Numbered from the stretch's first letter, positions 1-6,621 are shown. The stretch: DNA of 6,737 nt from an uncultured Prevotellaceae bacterium (GCA_946415695.1 CAMKTM010000131.1:1-6737); one strand, 5' to 3'. Notes: generated by a model from the letters alone, not told the origin. Numbers and translations are program-made.

Positions 1-64
1 CAATAAGAGCGTGCCTCGTTGGCAATAAGAGCGTGCCTTTATGACAATAAGAGCGTGCCTCGTT
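1..64 (-). repeat. Left array of 22-bp tandem repeats (three copies)
   Basis: Three contiguous 22-bp units are visible: 1-20 (missing its first two bases at the window edge), 21-42 and 43-64. Read on the minus strand, the unit begins AACGAGGCACGCTC and ends TTATTGCC. The middle copy differs at one end, with ATAA replacing AACG, and the third has GTC instead of GCC. The units abut with no spacers, so this is not a CRISPR array. On the minus strand the array follows the end of the GH43 gene by about 60 bp. Each unit can form only a weak 4-bp GGCA/TGCC stem. The same unit recurs inverted at 6600-6737. Function is unknown. Confidence 0.95.
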
Positions 65-75
65 TTTTTTGAGGC
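57..75. other. Small hairpin at the array-gene junction
   Basis: GCCTC at 57-61 is complementary to GAGGC at 71-75 across a nine-base loop that contains a run of eight T. The left arm belongs to the last 22-bp repeat, so the hairpin spans the repeat boundary. On the minus strand it lies about 50 bp after the GH43 stop codon and has an A-run in the loop. There is no T-run after the stem in that direction, so it is not a typical intrinsic terminator. No clearer terminator for the GH43 gene is visible in 65-122. Confidence 0.4.
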
Positions 76-122
76 CTTTCGATGTTACTGAAAAATGATG
101 GTGCTTTTTGCGTGGGTTCACG

Positions 123-3100
123 TCAATTCACGATAACTTTCTTGCCACTCACAATGTTGATGCCCCTCTGCATCTTCTGCAACCGCTGGCCGGAGAGGTT
201 GAAGATAAAAGTTCCCTCCTCGCTCCCTGTTTGGGGGAGTGCCATGATGTCTGTCGGGTCATCTTCTTCGTCGAAACCGCATATCTGGCGATAGTCGCCT
301 CGGTCATGTTGCCATTGCAGAATGGGATAGCCGTTGCCGGCAGTCGGGTCCTTATACCACGGTGCTCCCCATTTGCCTGCCACATCGCAGAGTTCCATGT
401 GGCTCAGGCCGCCTTCCACGACTTGACCATTGACAAGCATGTCAGCAAAAGTATAGGTGTAGGAAAGGATGTCGAGGTCGGTGGTTATGCCAAAAGGAGC
501 TGCCGTACCTGTCAAAGTGGTGGTCTCCACTTTTGGGTTCCAGGCAATGACGTTGGTGTAGATGCTGCCCGGAGTGGGATTGGTGGCTGATGCGCTCTGT
601 CCGCCAGCCACGATGCCGCCTGCAATGGGCGAGGACACGGGACCTGCGGCATAGCAATTCTCGATGGTCAGCTCTGTGCGGACGCGCCCCACGAGGCCGC
701 CGGAATAGTTAGCGACAGAGCCATTGCCCGTTATGGCAACTGCACTGTAACAATTGCGGATAAAGACGGGAGAATTGCCCAGCGTGCCGCCGATGGCACC
801 CACATAGCCCTTGCTGGTAATGGTGCCCGTCACGTAGCAGTTCTCGATGACGACAGGATACATGTTTCCCTCTGCGTCCTTGAAAGAACTGTGTCCGAGC
901 GTGCCGCCGATAACTGCTGCGCCGGAAGCCGTGCCTTCGACTTTCGCATCTACGAAGCCCGTGTTGCGAATCTCGCCGCACAGCGTGCCGAAGAAGCTGG
1001 GATAGTATTTCGCGCCGTTCGGCGTGAGGTTACGGATGATGTGACCCTGTCCGTCGAAGTTTATCCAATAGCGGTAGCTGTTGTCGCTCGTATTGAGCTG
1101 TCTCCAGTCATAGCCCTCCATATCGACATCGGCACCGAGCACGAAATAAATCATCTGGTCCTGCACGAGGACGTCGTGCATGTGGTCGAGCTGTTCGGGA
1201 CGAAGTATGACGTAGGGATTATCCTTTGTGCCGTCGCCTGTCTGATAGGAATACATCATGTTCCGCGCGGCATTCTGCAGGCGGGTGATGAGGGCTTTAA
1301 CATCCTTGTCCTTGAGGTTGCAGGAGGAAAGCACTTGCTGAGCTTCTGCCAAGGCATCGATGGCTTCCTGGGTGGAATAGCCGCCTGCCTGAGCCACTTC
1401 GATCTTCTCCTGCAAAGCCGTCGCCTCGATGGAAAGATTGGCGTAGGCATCAATGCTGGTCTGAATGCTGTCGATGGTCTTGTTCATCTTCAGGAGCTGC
1501 TGGTAGCGCGTCTGGCAATCATCCGTTCCGTCTGCCGTTTCTTTGTAGAAGGCCATCGTCTTGTCAAAACCAGTATAATAAGGTTTGCCGCTATTTGCGT
1601 ATTCCTCCCACATTGCATTGTAGCTGTCCAGGACGGAAGCGAGAGCCGTGGGGTCGGAATCAGACAACTTTCCTCGGTAGATGACCTTTACATTGCCCAC
1701 ACAGAAACGCTCCGTAGCGGAGAGCGGCTGCTTGGTGCGCATACCGAAGGTCAGTTTGTTGCCAATGATGAGGCCATAGACGCTCTGAGAGAACTTGCCA
1801 TTCAGGAAATTGCTGGAAACGACAGCATCAGAAGACGGTGCCGTGGTGTTATTGTCCGCAGGGCAAAGAACAGGCGTTGCCACCTTCCCCATATAGTATT
1901 CCACGCTGTGCTCCGTGTCGAAGCCGTTTACTGTCATCTCGTAAAGCCCCTCCTGAACACTTGCTGTGACGGTCTGCGAGATGTCGAACGTGCCGCCGTT
2001 CTTGGCAGAACCAAAAGGCATGAAGGCCGTACCCTTGCCGCTTGCATTGTCCTGGCCTTCGCTTGCAACGACGTTCCAGCCCTTCCACTGGCTCTTGCTC
2101 AAGTCGGCATTCATAACTTTATAAGTAATGTTAGCACCGTTGCCCGTGTAGAAGACAGGGGCATCCTGCTCGTCGCTGCTGGGATAACCGTCGTTGATGA
2201 CAGGCCAGTCATTTCTGTCCCAGGTAATCTTGTCGAGAAGCATGAGGCGACCGTTGAAACTGTTGTTCCTGTCATAACTGTGATAGAGCAGCCAGTCCTG
2301 ACCTTCGTCGTCGGTAATGATTTCACTGTTGTGCCCAGGCCCCTTCCAACGTCCGGTGCTGCCTTCGTTACCTTTTATAATAGTCGTGTAGTTGTCGCTC
2401 ACCATCTGCCCGCCCTGCTTGTTGGTATATGGGCCCATCAGCTTGGTGGAACGTCCCACGACAGTACGATAGGAACTGTTCTCGCCTTCGCAGCATGAAC
2501 CGACACTGCAGAAGAGGTAATAGTACTTGCCGCGCTTGTAGATCATAGCGCCCTCGAAGGCTCCGCCTGCCAGCTTAGTGACGCCGGAATGACGCTTCCA
2601 CGACCCGTTGGGCTGCGGATTGTTGATAGGATCGAAATTCTTGATGGCAAGCCCGTCGTCCGTAAGCTCCGCGATGCAAATATCGTTGAAGCTGCCCCAA
2701 ACAATGTACTTCTTGTCGAACTCTTCCACATAGCAAGGGTCGATACTGTTCTTCACGCCAATCTCCGTACTGCGGAAGAGCTTGCCCTTGTCGGTGAACT
2801 TGGTAGGTGTGTCACCCACAGCCACGCCGATGCCGGTCCGCGAGCCGTTGCCCCACAAGGCAGAGGCGTAGTAGCAGATGTATTTGCCATCAACATAATT
2901 GACGTCCGCTGCCCAGAGGCTGTAGTAGTCCGTCTTACGCTTGCCGTCGGCGTCAACGTAAGTGGAATCGTTCCACGTGGGGCGGGAAATAACGCCCGAG
3001 ACATCCGTCCAGCGAACCAGGTCGGTGCTCTTCTTGCACTTGCAGCCAGTGGCGTAAGCATAGAAAGTGCCATCCAGGGCACGTTGAACAGTGGGGTCGG

Positions 3101-3203
3101 GGAAATCAGAGCCGAAAACAGGGTTGGAATACTTCTTCTGTGCATTAACCTGAATTGCGGCAAGAGCCACAAGCAAAGTGGCAAATAATGTCGTTTTCTT
3201 CAT
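123..3203 (-). CDS. Secreted GH43 arabinanase-like enzyme with GLUG repeats and C-terminal sorting-like tail
   Basis: This 1026-aa protein most likely hydrolyses alpha-1,5-arabinan outside the cytoplasm. Residues 1-21 form a signal peptide (MKKTTLFATLLVALAAIQVNA). The GH43 five-bladed propeller spans about 25-350: candidate catalytic base D36 in FPDPTV, pKa-modulating D155 in SIDP, acid E217 in FEGAM, and H291 in GPGHNSE, the arabinanase-type metal-site histidine. The RSTKLMGPY and LLYHSYD segments also match arabinanases. Residues about 360-510 look like a beta-sandwich accessory domain, and 515-655 are mainly helical. Residues about 657-900 carry GLUG-like beta repeats with recurring ENCY/RNCYS and GGLVG elements. 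The end (about 997-1026, FNLSGQRL to KKVIVN) resembles a Bacteroidetes type IX sorting tail. The ATG at 3203 is supported by the signal peptide and by a promoter about 30 bp upstream. An arabinofuranosidase or xylosidase specificity cannot be excluded. No other polysaccharide-utilisation genes are nearby. Confidence 0.88.
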   Translation of the reverse strand: MKKTTLFATLLVALAAIQVNAQKKYSNPVFGSDFPDPTVQRALDGTFYAYATGCKCKKSTDLVRWTDVSGVISRPTWNDSTYVDADGKRKTDYYSLWAADVNYVDGKYICYYASALWGNGSRTGIGVAVGDTPTKFTDKGKLFRSTEIGVKNSIDPCYVEEFDKKYIVWGSFNDICIAELTDDGLAIKNFDPINNPQPNGSWKRHSGVTKLAGGAFEGAMIYKRGKYYYLFCSVGSCCEGENSSYRTVVGRSTKLMGPYTNKQGGQMVSDNYTTIIKGNEGSTGRWKGPGHNSEIITDDEGQDWLLYHSYDRNNSFNGRLMLLDKITWDRNDWPVINDGYPSSDEQDAPVFYTGNGANITYKVMNADLSKSQWKGWNVVASEGQDNASGKGTAFMPFGSAKNGGTFDISQTVTASVQEGLYEMTVNGFDTEHSVEYYMGKVATPVLCPADNNTTAPSSDAVVSSNFLNGKFSQSVYGLIIGNKLTFGMRTKQPLSATERFCVGNVKVIYRGKLSDSDPTALASVLDSYNAMWEEYANSGKPYYTGFDKTMAFYKETADGTDDCQTRYQQLLKMNKTIDSIQTSIDAYANLSIEATALQEKIEVAQAGGYSTQEAIDALAEAQQVLSSCNLKDKDVKALITRLQNAARNMMYSYQTGDGTKDNPYVILRPEQLDHMHDVLVQDQMIYFVLGADVDMEGYDWRQLNTSDNSYRYWINFDGQGHIIRNLTPNGAKYYPSFFGTLCGEIRNTGFVDAKVEGTASGAAVIGGTLGHSSFKDAEGNMYPVVIENCYVTGTITSKGYVGAIGGTLGNSPVFIRNCYSAVAITGNGSVANYSGGLVGRVRTELTIENCYAAGPVSSPIAGGIVAGGQSASATNPTPGSIYTNVIAWNPKVETTTLTGTAAPFGITTDLDILSYTYTFADMLVNGQVVEGGLSHMELCDVAGKWGAPWYKDPTAGNGYPILQWQHDRGDYRQICGFDEEDDPTDIMALPQTGSEEGTFIFNLSGQRLQKMQRGINIVSGKKVIVN

Positions 3204-3236
3204 ACCTTAATTAAACAAAACATATCATTCTGTCTG

Positions 3237-3267
3237 CAAAGTTATAAAATAATAAGGTAATAACAAA
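3237..3267 (-). promoter_or_regulatory. Bacteroidetes-type promoter of the GH43 gene
   Basis: On the minus strand, TTTG (plus 3264-3267) is followed after exactly 19 bp by TAACTTTG (plus 3237-3244). This matches the known Bacteroidetes sigma-ABfr consensus TTTG-N19-TAnnTTTG at every defined position. Transcription would start near 3230, leaving a leader of about 27 nt before the ATG at 3203. No operator-like palindrome was recognised next to it. Confidence 0.85.
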
Positions 3268-3272
3268 ATTTC

Positions 3273-3300
3273 TTAACTCTTAATTCTTAATTCTTAATTC
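3273..3300. repeat. Four tandem 7-bp units (TTAATTC) in the divergent intergenic region
   Basis: The units are TTAACTC (3273-3279) followed by three exact TTAATTC copies (3280-3286, 3287-3293, 3294-3300). The run ends 7 bp before the -7 element at 3308, so it occupies the place where that promoter's -33 element would be. The reverse complement (GAATTAA, GAGTTAA) resembles the GGAGTTAAA units at 4971-5006. Confidence 0.9.
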
Positions 3301-3307
3301 TTTTTTG

Positions 3308-3315
3308 TACCTTTG
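3308..3315 (+). promoter_or_regulatory. Putative -7 element for the ThiE-like gene (and possibly prs)
   Basis: TACCTTTG matches the Bacteroidetes -7 consensus TAnnTTTG exactly and sits 28 bp before the ATG at 3344. No TTTG or TTG lies at the expected distance upstream; a TTAATTC tandem repeat is there instead. The promoter is therefore less certain than the one facing the GH43 gene. Transcription would start near 3322. Confidence 0.6.
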
Positions 3316-3343
3316 CACTCCGAAAACGACACCGAGTATTGGA

Positions 3344-3955
3344 ATGAAACTTATTCTGCTCACCTGTCCTGAGTTCTTCGTTGAAGAAGACAAGATACTG
3401 ACCACCCTCTTTGAGGAAGGTCTGGACATTCTTCACCTTCGTAAGCCTAATTCAGAGCCCGTCTATTGCGAGCGACTGTTGAGCCTCATGCCCGACGAGT
3501 ATCACAAGAAAATTGTAGTTCACGACCATTTCTATCTTCGCGATGAATTCGGTCTTTTAGGCATCCACCTCAACAAGCGTAATCCACAAGCCCCGCCATC
3601 GTACAAAGGTCCCGTGACGCGCACTTGCTACGACTTGCCCAGCGTCGTAGAACAGAAGCCGAAGAGCGAATACATACTGCTTCGCAACATCTTCGACAGC
3701 ATTTCAGAAAGCGAGAACAAAGCCTCTTTCACGTCCGACGAGTTGCTTGATGCGGCACGTCGAGGCATCATCGACCGCAACGTCATAGCCGAGGGCGGCG
3801 TGTCGCTCGACAACATCGAACAGGTCAGGGAATGGGGGTTCGGAGGCGTTGCCATCAGAGGTGACCTTTGGAACCGCTTTGACGTACATTCGGGCAAAGA
3901 CTACAAAGAACTCATTGCGCATTTCCGCAAACTGAGGAAGGCGGCATCCTTCTAA
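3344..3955 (+). CDS. Thiamine phosphate synthase/TenI-like family protein
   Basis: This 203-aa protein looks like a ThiE/TenI TIM barrel. ThiE couples the thiazole phosphate and HMP pyrophosphate in the cytoplasm to make thiamine phosphate; TenI paralogues have other or regulatory roles. ThiE-like landmarks in order are LHLRKPN (30-36), VVHDHF (58-63), GIHLNKRNP (73-81), VTRTCYD (91-97), LLRNIFDSIS (112-121), VIAEGGVS (147-154) and GFGGVAIRGDLW (165-176). Several differ from the classical enzyme: NDR-like is HDH, the GxSxH-like segment is TCY, and the phosphate-loop lysine after DSIS is absent. Catalysis is therefore uncertain. ATG 3344 is preferred over an upstream TTG at 3305 because the family fold begins MKLILLTCPEFF and the upstream codons overlap the -7 element. 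It lies 55 bp before prs in the same direction. No TPP riboswitch fits in the short leader. Thiamine phosphate synthase is the likely database name. Confidence 0.75.
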   Translation: MKLILLTCPEFFVEEDKILTTLFEEGLDILHLRKPNSEPVYCERLLSLMPDEYHKKIVVHDHFYLRDEFGLLGIHLNKRNPQAPPSYKGPVTRTCYDLPSVVEQKPKSEYILLRNIFDSISESENKASFTSDELLDAARRGIIDRNVIAEGGVSLDNIEQVREWGFGGVAIRGDLWNRFDVHSGKDYKELIAHFRKLRKAASF

Positions 3956-3981
3956 TCTAATCATTACTTTCTGAAGATACG

Positions 3982-3999
3982 GAATACTCAGAATAATCA
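3982..3999. repeat. Two near-identical 9-bp units before prs
   Basis: GAATACTCA (3982-3990) is followed directly by GAATAATCA (3991-3999), then by a weaker third match, GATAACATA. This is short enough to be chance. It is listed because the other spacers on this strand also hold tandem 7-9-bp units. No TAnnTTTG element was found in the 55-bp spacer, so prs probably shares the upstream promoter or uses a weak one. Confidence 0.4.
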
Positions 4000-4010
4000 G
4001 ATAACATAAA

Positions 4011-4949
4011 ATGGAAGAAAAGAAGTCATTCAAGGTGTTCTCTGGCACCAAGTCACGTTATCTGGCAGAGAAAATCTGCCAACAGTTGGGTTGCGAACTG
4101 GGCAACCTCTCTATCACGAACTTTTCCGATGGCGAGTTCGAGGTCTGCTTCGAGGAGTCTATTCGCGGCGTGGACGTTTTTCTGGTGCAAAGCACCTTCC
4201 CCAATGCCGACAACCTTATGGAGCTGCTCCTGATGATTGATGCTGCGAAACGTGCTTCGGCCCGCACCATCAATGCGGTTGTTCCCTACTTCGGATGGGC
4301 TCGTCAGGACAGGAAGAGCAAGCCTCGCGTCAGTATCGCCGCAAAGCTCGTGGCAGACATGCTCAGTGTCGCCGGCATCACTCGGCTCATCACAATGGAT
4401 CTTCATGCCGACCAGGAACAGGGCTTCTTCAATGTTCCTGTTGACCACCTCTTCGCTTCCAGCGTCATCCTACCCTACATTCAAAGTCTCAAATTGGAAA
4501 ACCTGGTCATCGCCACGCCCGATGTGGGCGGCTCAAAGCGTGCCAGCACCTATAGCAAATACCTGAATTGTCCGCTCGTGCTTTGCAATAAGACAAGGAA
4601 GAAGGCCAACGAAGTGGCAACCATGGACATTATCGGCGAGGTGTTTGATGCCGACGTCGTTCTTGTTGACGACATTATCGACACCGCAGGCACCATCACG
4701 AAGGCTGCCGACCTGATGAAGAAAAACGGCGCCCGCAGCGTACGGGCTTTTGCCAGCCACGGCATCATGAGCGGCCCTGCGAACGAACGTGTCGAGGCTT
4801 CTGCCATAGAAGAGATGATCTTCACAGACAGTATCCCCTATGCGGGCAAGTGCAGCAAGGTAAAACAACTGTCCATTGCTCCGCTCCTCGCCAAGACTAT
4901 ACAGTGCGTGGAAAACAACGAAAGCATTTCAAAGCAGTATCTCTGCTGA
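4011..4949 (+). CDS. prs: Ribose-phosphate pyrophosphokinase (PRPP synthetase)
   Basis: Cytoplasmic enzyme that transfers pyrophosphate from ATP to ribose 5-phosphate, giving PRPP for purine, pyrimidine, histidine, tryptophan and NAD synthesis. The 312-aa length is typical of the class I family and the reading frame is complete. Visible motifs are NFSDGE (37-42), YFGWARQDRK (93-102, ATP-binding and flexible region), DLHADQEQGFF (130-140, with H132 of the metal/ATP site), ATPDVGGSKRA (168-178) and the PRPP-binding loop VVLVDDIIDTAGT (216-228, with D220, D221, D224, T225 and T228). The ATG at 4011 gives the expected short N-terminus before the VFSGT strand. The upstream sequence is A-rich with no strong Shine-Dalgarno, as is common in Bacteroidetes. 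It follows the ThiE-like gene by 55 bp and may be in one transcript with it. No unusual residue was noticed. Confidence 0.97.
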   Translation: MEEKKSFKVFSGTKSRYLAEKICQQLGCELGNLSITNFSDGEFEVCFEESIRGVDVFLVQSTFPNADNLMELLLMIDAAKRASARTINAVVPYFGWARQDRKSKPRVSIAAKLVADMLSVAGITRLITMDLHADQEQGFFNVPVDHLFASSVILPYIQSLKLENLVIATPDVGGSKRASTYSKYLNCPLVLCNKTRKKANEVATMDIIGEVFDADVVLVDDIIDTAGTITKAADLMKKNGARSVRAFASHGIMSGPANERVEASAIEEMIFTDSIPYAGKCSKVKQLSIAPLLAKTIQCVENNESISKQYLC

Positions 4950-4970
4950 TGGATTAAGGAATAAGTATTA

Positions 4971-5006
4971 GGAGTTAAGGGAGTTAAAGGAGTTAAAGGA
5001 GTTAAA
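4971..5006. repeat. Four tandem 9-bp units (GGAGTTAAA) between prs and the PAP2 gene
   Basis: GGAGTTAAG (4971-4979) is followed by three exact GGAGTTAAA units (4980-4988, 4989-4997, 4998-5006). A degenerate copy, GGATTAAGG, lies just upstream at 4951-4959. The run starts 21 bp after the prs stop codon and ends about 20 bp before the first possible PAP2 start. No convincing promoter or terminator is visible in 4950-5026; TACCTTCT at 5012-5019 is only a partial -7 match. Confidence 0.92.
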
Positions 5007-5026
5007 GACGATACCTTCTCGGATGT

Positions 5027-6451
5027 ATGGGTGTTTTCGTGCCTTTCGCATCTTCAGATGTTCATCCCTCCCATTTCGTCTTTTTCGTGTTTTTAGATGT
5101 GAAATCTTCTCTGTCGTTTTTAGAAGGGGTGAGACTTCTCCTTTTTCCCCTGCTGCTGCTCTGCTCTCCGACTACCGGCATGAGCCAGGAGCCACTGAAC
5201 CAAGACTCTCTGATACGTGTCATTCAGCAGATTATCACAGAGGACAGTCTCGTTCAAGAAGAGATGCGCTTCAATCGCGATGGTTACATGATGCCAATAA
5301 CTGGCATTATTCAGACTTTCACCCACCGCAAGTTCAACCAACTGCCCGGACCTTTCCGTGAGAACAACCATCGCTGGGCAGATTACGGCGTTGCTCTTTC
5401 GCCCTTGGCTGCGACATGGATAATGAAAGCCTGCGGCCTGAAGTCTCGCAGCACAACCCGACGCATGCTCATTTCCAACGGCATTGCCGTAGGTCTGACC
5501 ATTGGCCTGTCTCAAACGCTGAAATGGAGTGTGACAGAAGAAAGGCCTGACGGTTCCAACACCAACAGCCTTCCATCTATGCATGCGGCGCTGGCTTTCA
5601 TGGGAGCAACAGTGCTCAGTCGTGAATACGGACACATCAGCCCTTGGATTACCATCGGAGGATATGCCGCCGCCACAGGAACGCAGATGCTTCGCATCGG
5701 GCACAACGCACACTGGATGAACGACATTGCCTTAGGCGCAGGCATTGGCGTGGTCAGCACGCATTTAGCCTATTTTCTGACCGACCGTTTCCTTGGCAGG
5801 AAAGGCATCCGGCGCATGCCCCTCAGCAAATCGGAAGAAGCGCAATTGTGGAATTGGGACAAACGTCCTTCAGGCTTTCGTCTGGTTTCTGGCTGTGAGA
5901 CAAACGGACGGTCGCTTGTCTGCGCAGACTTTGCCGAAGCCGCCGAAGGGTTCGACATGGCAGGCGTCATGCTACGCAGCAGTGCGTCCATAACAACAGG
6001 CTTTGAGGTGGAATGGTTCTTGAACAAGAACTGGTTTCTTTCTGCCATCGGGCGATACACGATGTCGCAGGCAAAGTTGGAAATTCCTAATTATGCTGTC
6101 ACTGCCTGGGGCGAACAGATACATATCTACCACGGCAACATCGCAGGGGGCTGGGTCATGCCTTACACGCCACTGCTAAAGAATATGCGTTTCGGTGTGC
6201 GGACCTTGTGGGGAGTTCGCTACAACGAAGGCATCACTTTCCACAGAGTGGCCGAAGGACGGCAAGTGGGCGAGAGCCTGCTAAGCATAAAGGGGCAGTT
6301 ACGTCCGGAGGGTGGTGCGGGGTTCAACATCGACATGCTGCAACTTCACAACCAGACGGTCGGCTTCGCTGTAGATTTTCTGCACACATTCGGCACTCAT
6401 TTCCTTGCAAACCGTTGGGCCATCACGTCTTCTTGGAAGGCTATTTTCTAA
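5027..6451 (+). CDS. PAP2-family phosphatase with C-terminal beta-barrel-like domain
   Basis: This 474-aa protein is a type 2 phosphatidic acid phosphatase fused to a beta-rich C-terminus. The PAP2 signature is complete: K167-X6-R173-P174, PSMH at 183-186 (canonical PSGH, with G changed to M) and R223-X5-H229-X3-D233, so H186 and H229 are the likely catalytic histidines. Hydrophobic segments near 122-136, 148-165, 186-197, 204-220 and 234-252 fit a membrane-embedded PAP2 core. Residues about 283-474 alternate short amphipathic strands and turns (FEVEWFLNKNWFLSAIGRY, VGFAVDFLHTFG) and end in a terminal Phe, as in outer-membrane barrels. Likely substrates are lipid A, phospholipid or undecaprenyl phosphates, but the sequence does not say which. 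The start is uncertain: ATG 5027 gives an odd leader, whereas GTG 5099 (residue 25) gives a better signal peptide, MKSSLSFLEG followed by VRLLLFPLLLLCSP. No PagL-type HxS motif was found in the C-terminus. Confidence 0.85.
   Translation: MGVFVPFASSDVHPSHFVFFVFLDVKSSLSFLEGVRLLLFPLLLLCSPTTGMSQEPLNQDSLIRVIQQIITEDSLVQEEMRFNRDGYMMPITGIIQTFTHRKFNQLPGPFRENNHRWADYGVALSPLAATWIMKACGLKSRSTTRRMLISNGIAVGLTIGLSQTLKWSVTEERPDGSNTNSLPSMHAALAFMGATVLSREYGHISPWITIGGYAAATGTQMLRIGHNAHWMNDIALGAGIGVVSTHLAYFLTDRFLGRKGIRRMPLSKSEEAQLWNWDKRPSGFRLVSGCETNGRSLVCADFAEAAEGFDMAGVMLRSSASITTGFEVEWFLNKNWFLSAIGRYTMSQAKLEIPNYAVTAWGEQIHIYHGNIAGGWVMPYTPLLKNMRFGVRTLWGVRYNEGITFHRVAEGRQVGESLLSIKGQLRPEGGAGFNIDMLQLHNQTVGFAVDFLHTFGTHFLANRWAITSSWKAIF
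5099..5173 (+). other. Alternative GTG start and probable signal peptide of the PAP2 protein
   Basis: Starting at GTG 5099 gives a short lysine-containing n-region, a leucine-rich core (VRLLLFPLLLLC) and a plausible signal peptidase I site between S and Q in TTGMSQEP. The 24 residues upstream, encoded from ATG 5027, contain Asp and His and do not look like part of a signal peptide. A lipoprotein reading (LLLLC) is weak, because the residue before Cys is Leu rather than Gly, Ala or Ser. I infer that 5099 is at least as likely as 5027 to be the real start. Confidence 0.5.
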
Positions 6452-6490
6452 GCATTGCTGTCCGACGAAAACTTTATAAGGTGGAGTTCT

Positions 6491-6583
6491 GACGACTTCC
6501 TGTCACGGATTGTATGCTCTCTGTCGGTGCTTCTCTTCAAAAGCAAGCACCATAAATTGAGTCTGACAGAAAAAGAAGTCGTC
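6491..6583. repeat. Long imperfect hairpin (nested inverted repeats) after the PAP2 gene
   Basis: GACGACTTC (6491-6499) is exactly complementary to GAAGTCGTC (6575-6583). Directly inside, CTGTCA (6500-6505) pairs with TGACAG (6564-6569), leaving a five-A bulge at 6570-6574. Further in, GGTGCTT (6526-6532) pairs with AAGCACC (6545-6551) around a 12-base loop. Together this is a 93-bp, three-stem structure beginning 39 bp after the PAP2 stop codon. There is no T-run after it on the plus strand, so it is not a standard terminator. It could be a small structured RNA, a 3'-UTR stability element or a miniature inverted-repeat element. No flanking target-site duplication was seen. Confidence 0.8.
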
Positions 6584-6599
6584 GCACGTCATCCCCAAA

Positions 6600-6621
6600 A
6601 ACGAGGCACGCTCTTATTGCC
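6600..6621 (+). repeat. Solitary copy of the 22-bp repeat
   Basis: An exact consensus copy (AACGAGGCAC...TTATTGCC) follows a five-A run at 6597-6601, which overlaps its first bases. It is separated from the main right-hand array by 41 bp. The left array also starts after an A-run (eight A) when read on the minus strand. Confidence 0.95.

Noticed and set aside
108..590. A 160-codon plus-strand frame overlapping the GH43 3' end
   Set aside because: It is antisense to the GLUG and tail region, with no promoter or recognisable domain.
891..2498. A 535-codon open frame on the plus strand inside the GH43 gene
   Set aside because: It is antisense to a clearly recognisable gene, has a low-complexity Val/Ala/Arg-rich translation with no family resemblance, and arises from the codon bias of the minus-strand gene.
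3316..3343. TPP riboswitch upstream of the ThiE-like gene
   Set aside because: The leader from the predicted start is under about 30 nt, too short for the aptamer, and no THI-box-like sequence is seen.
5023..5361. A 112-codon frame overlapping the PAP2 N-terminus
   Set aside because: It is a frame-shifted shadow of the PAP2 gene with no domain resemblance.
6491..6583. Intrinsic terminator of the PAP2 gene
   Set aside because: The stems are long and interrupted, the span is too large, and no T-run follows on the plus strand.
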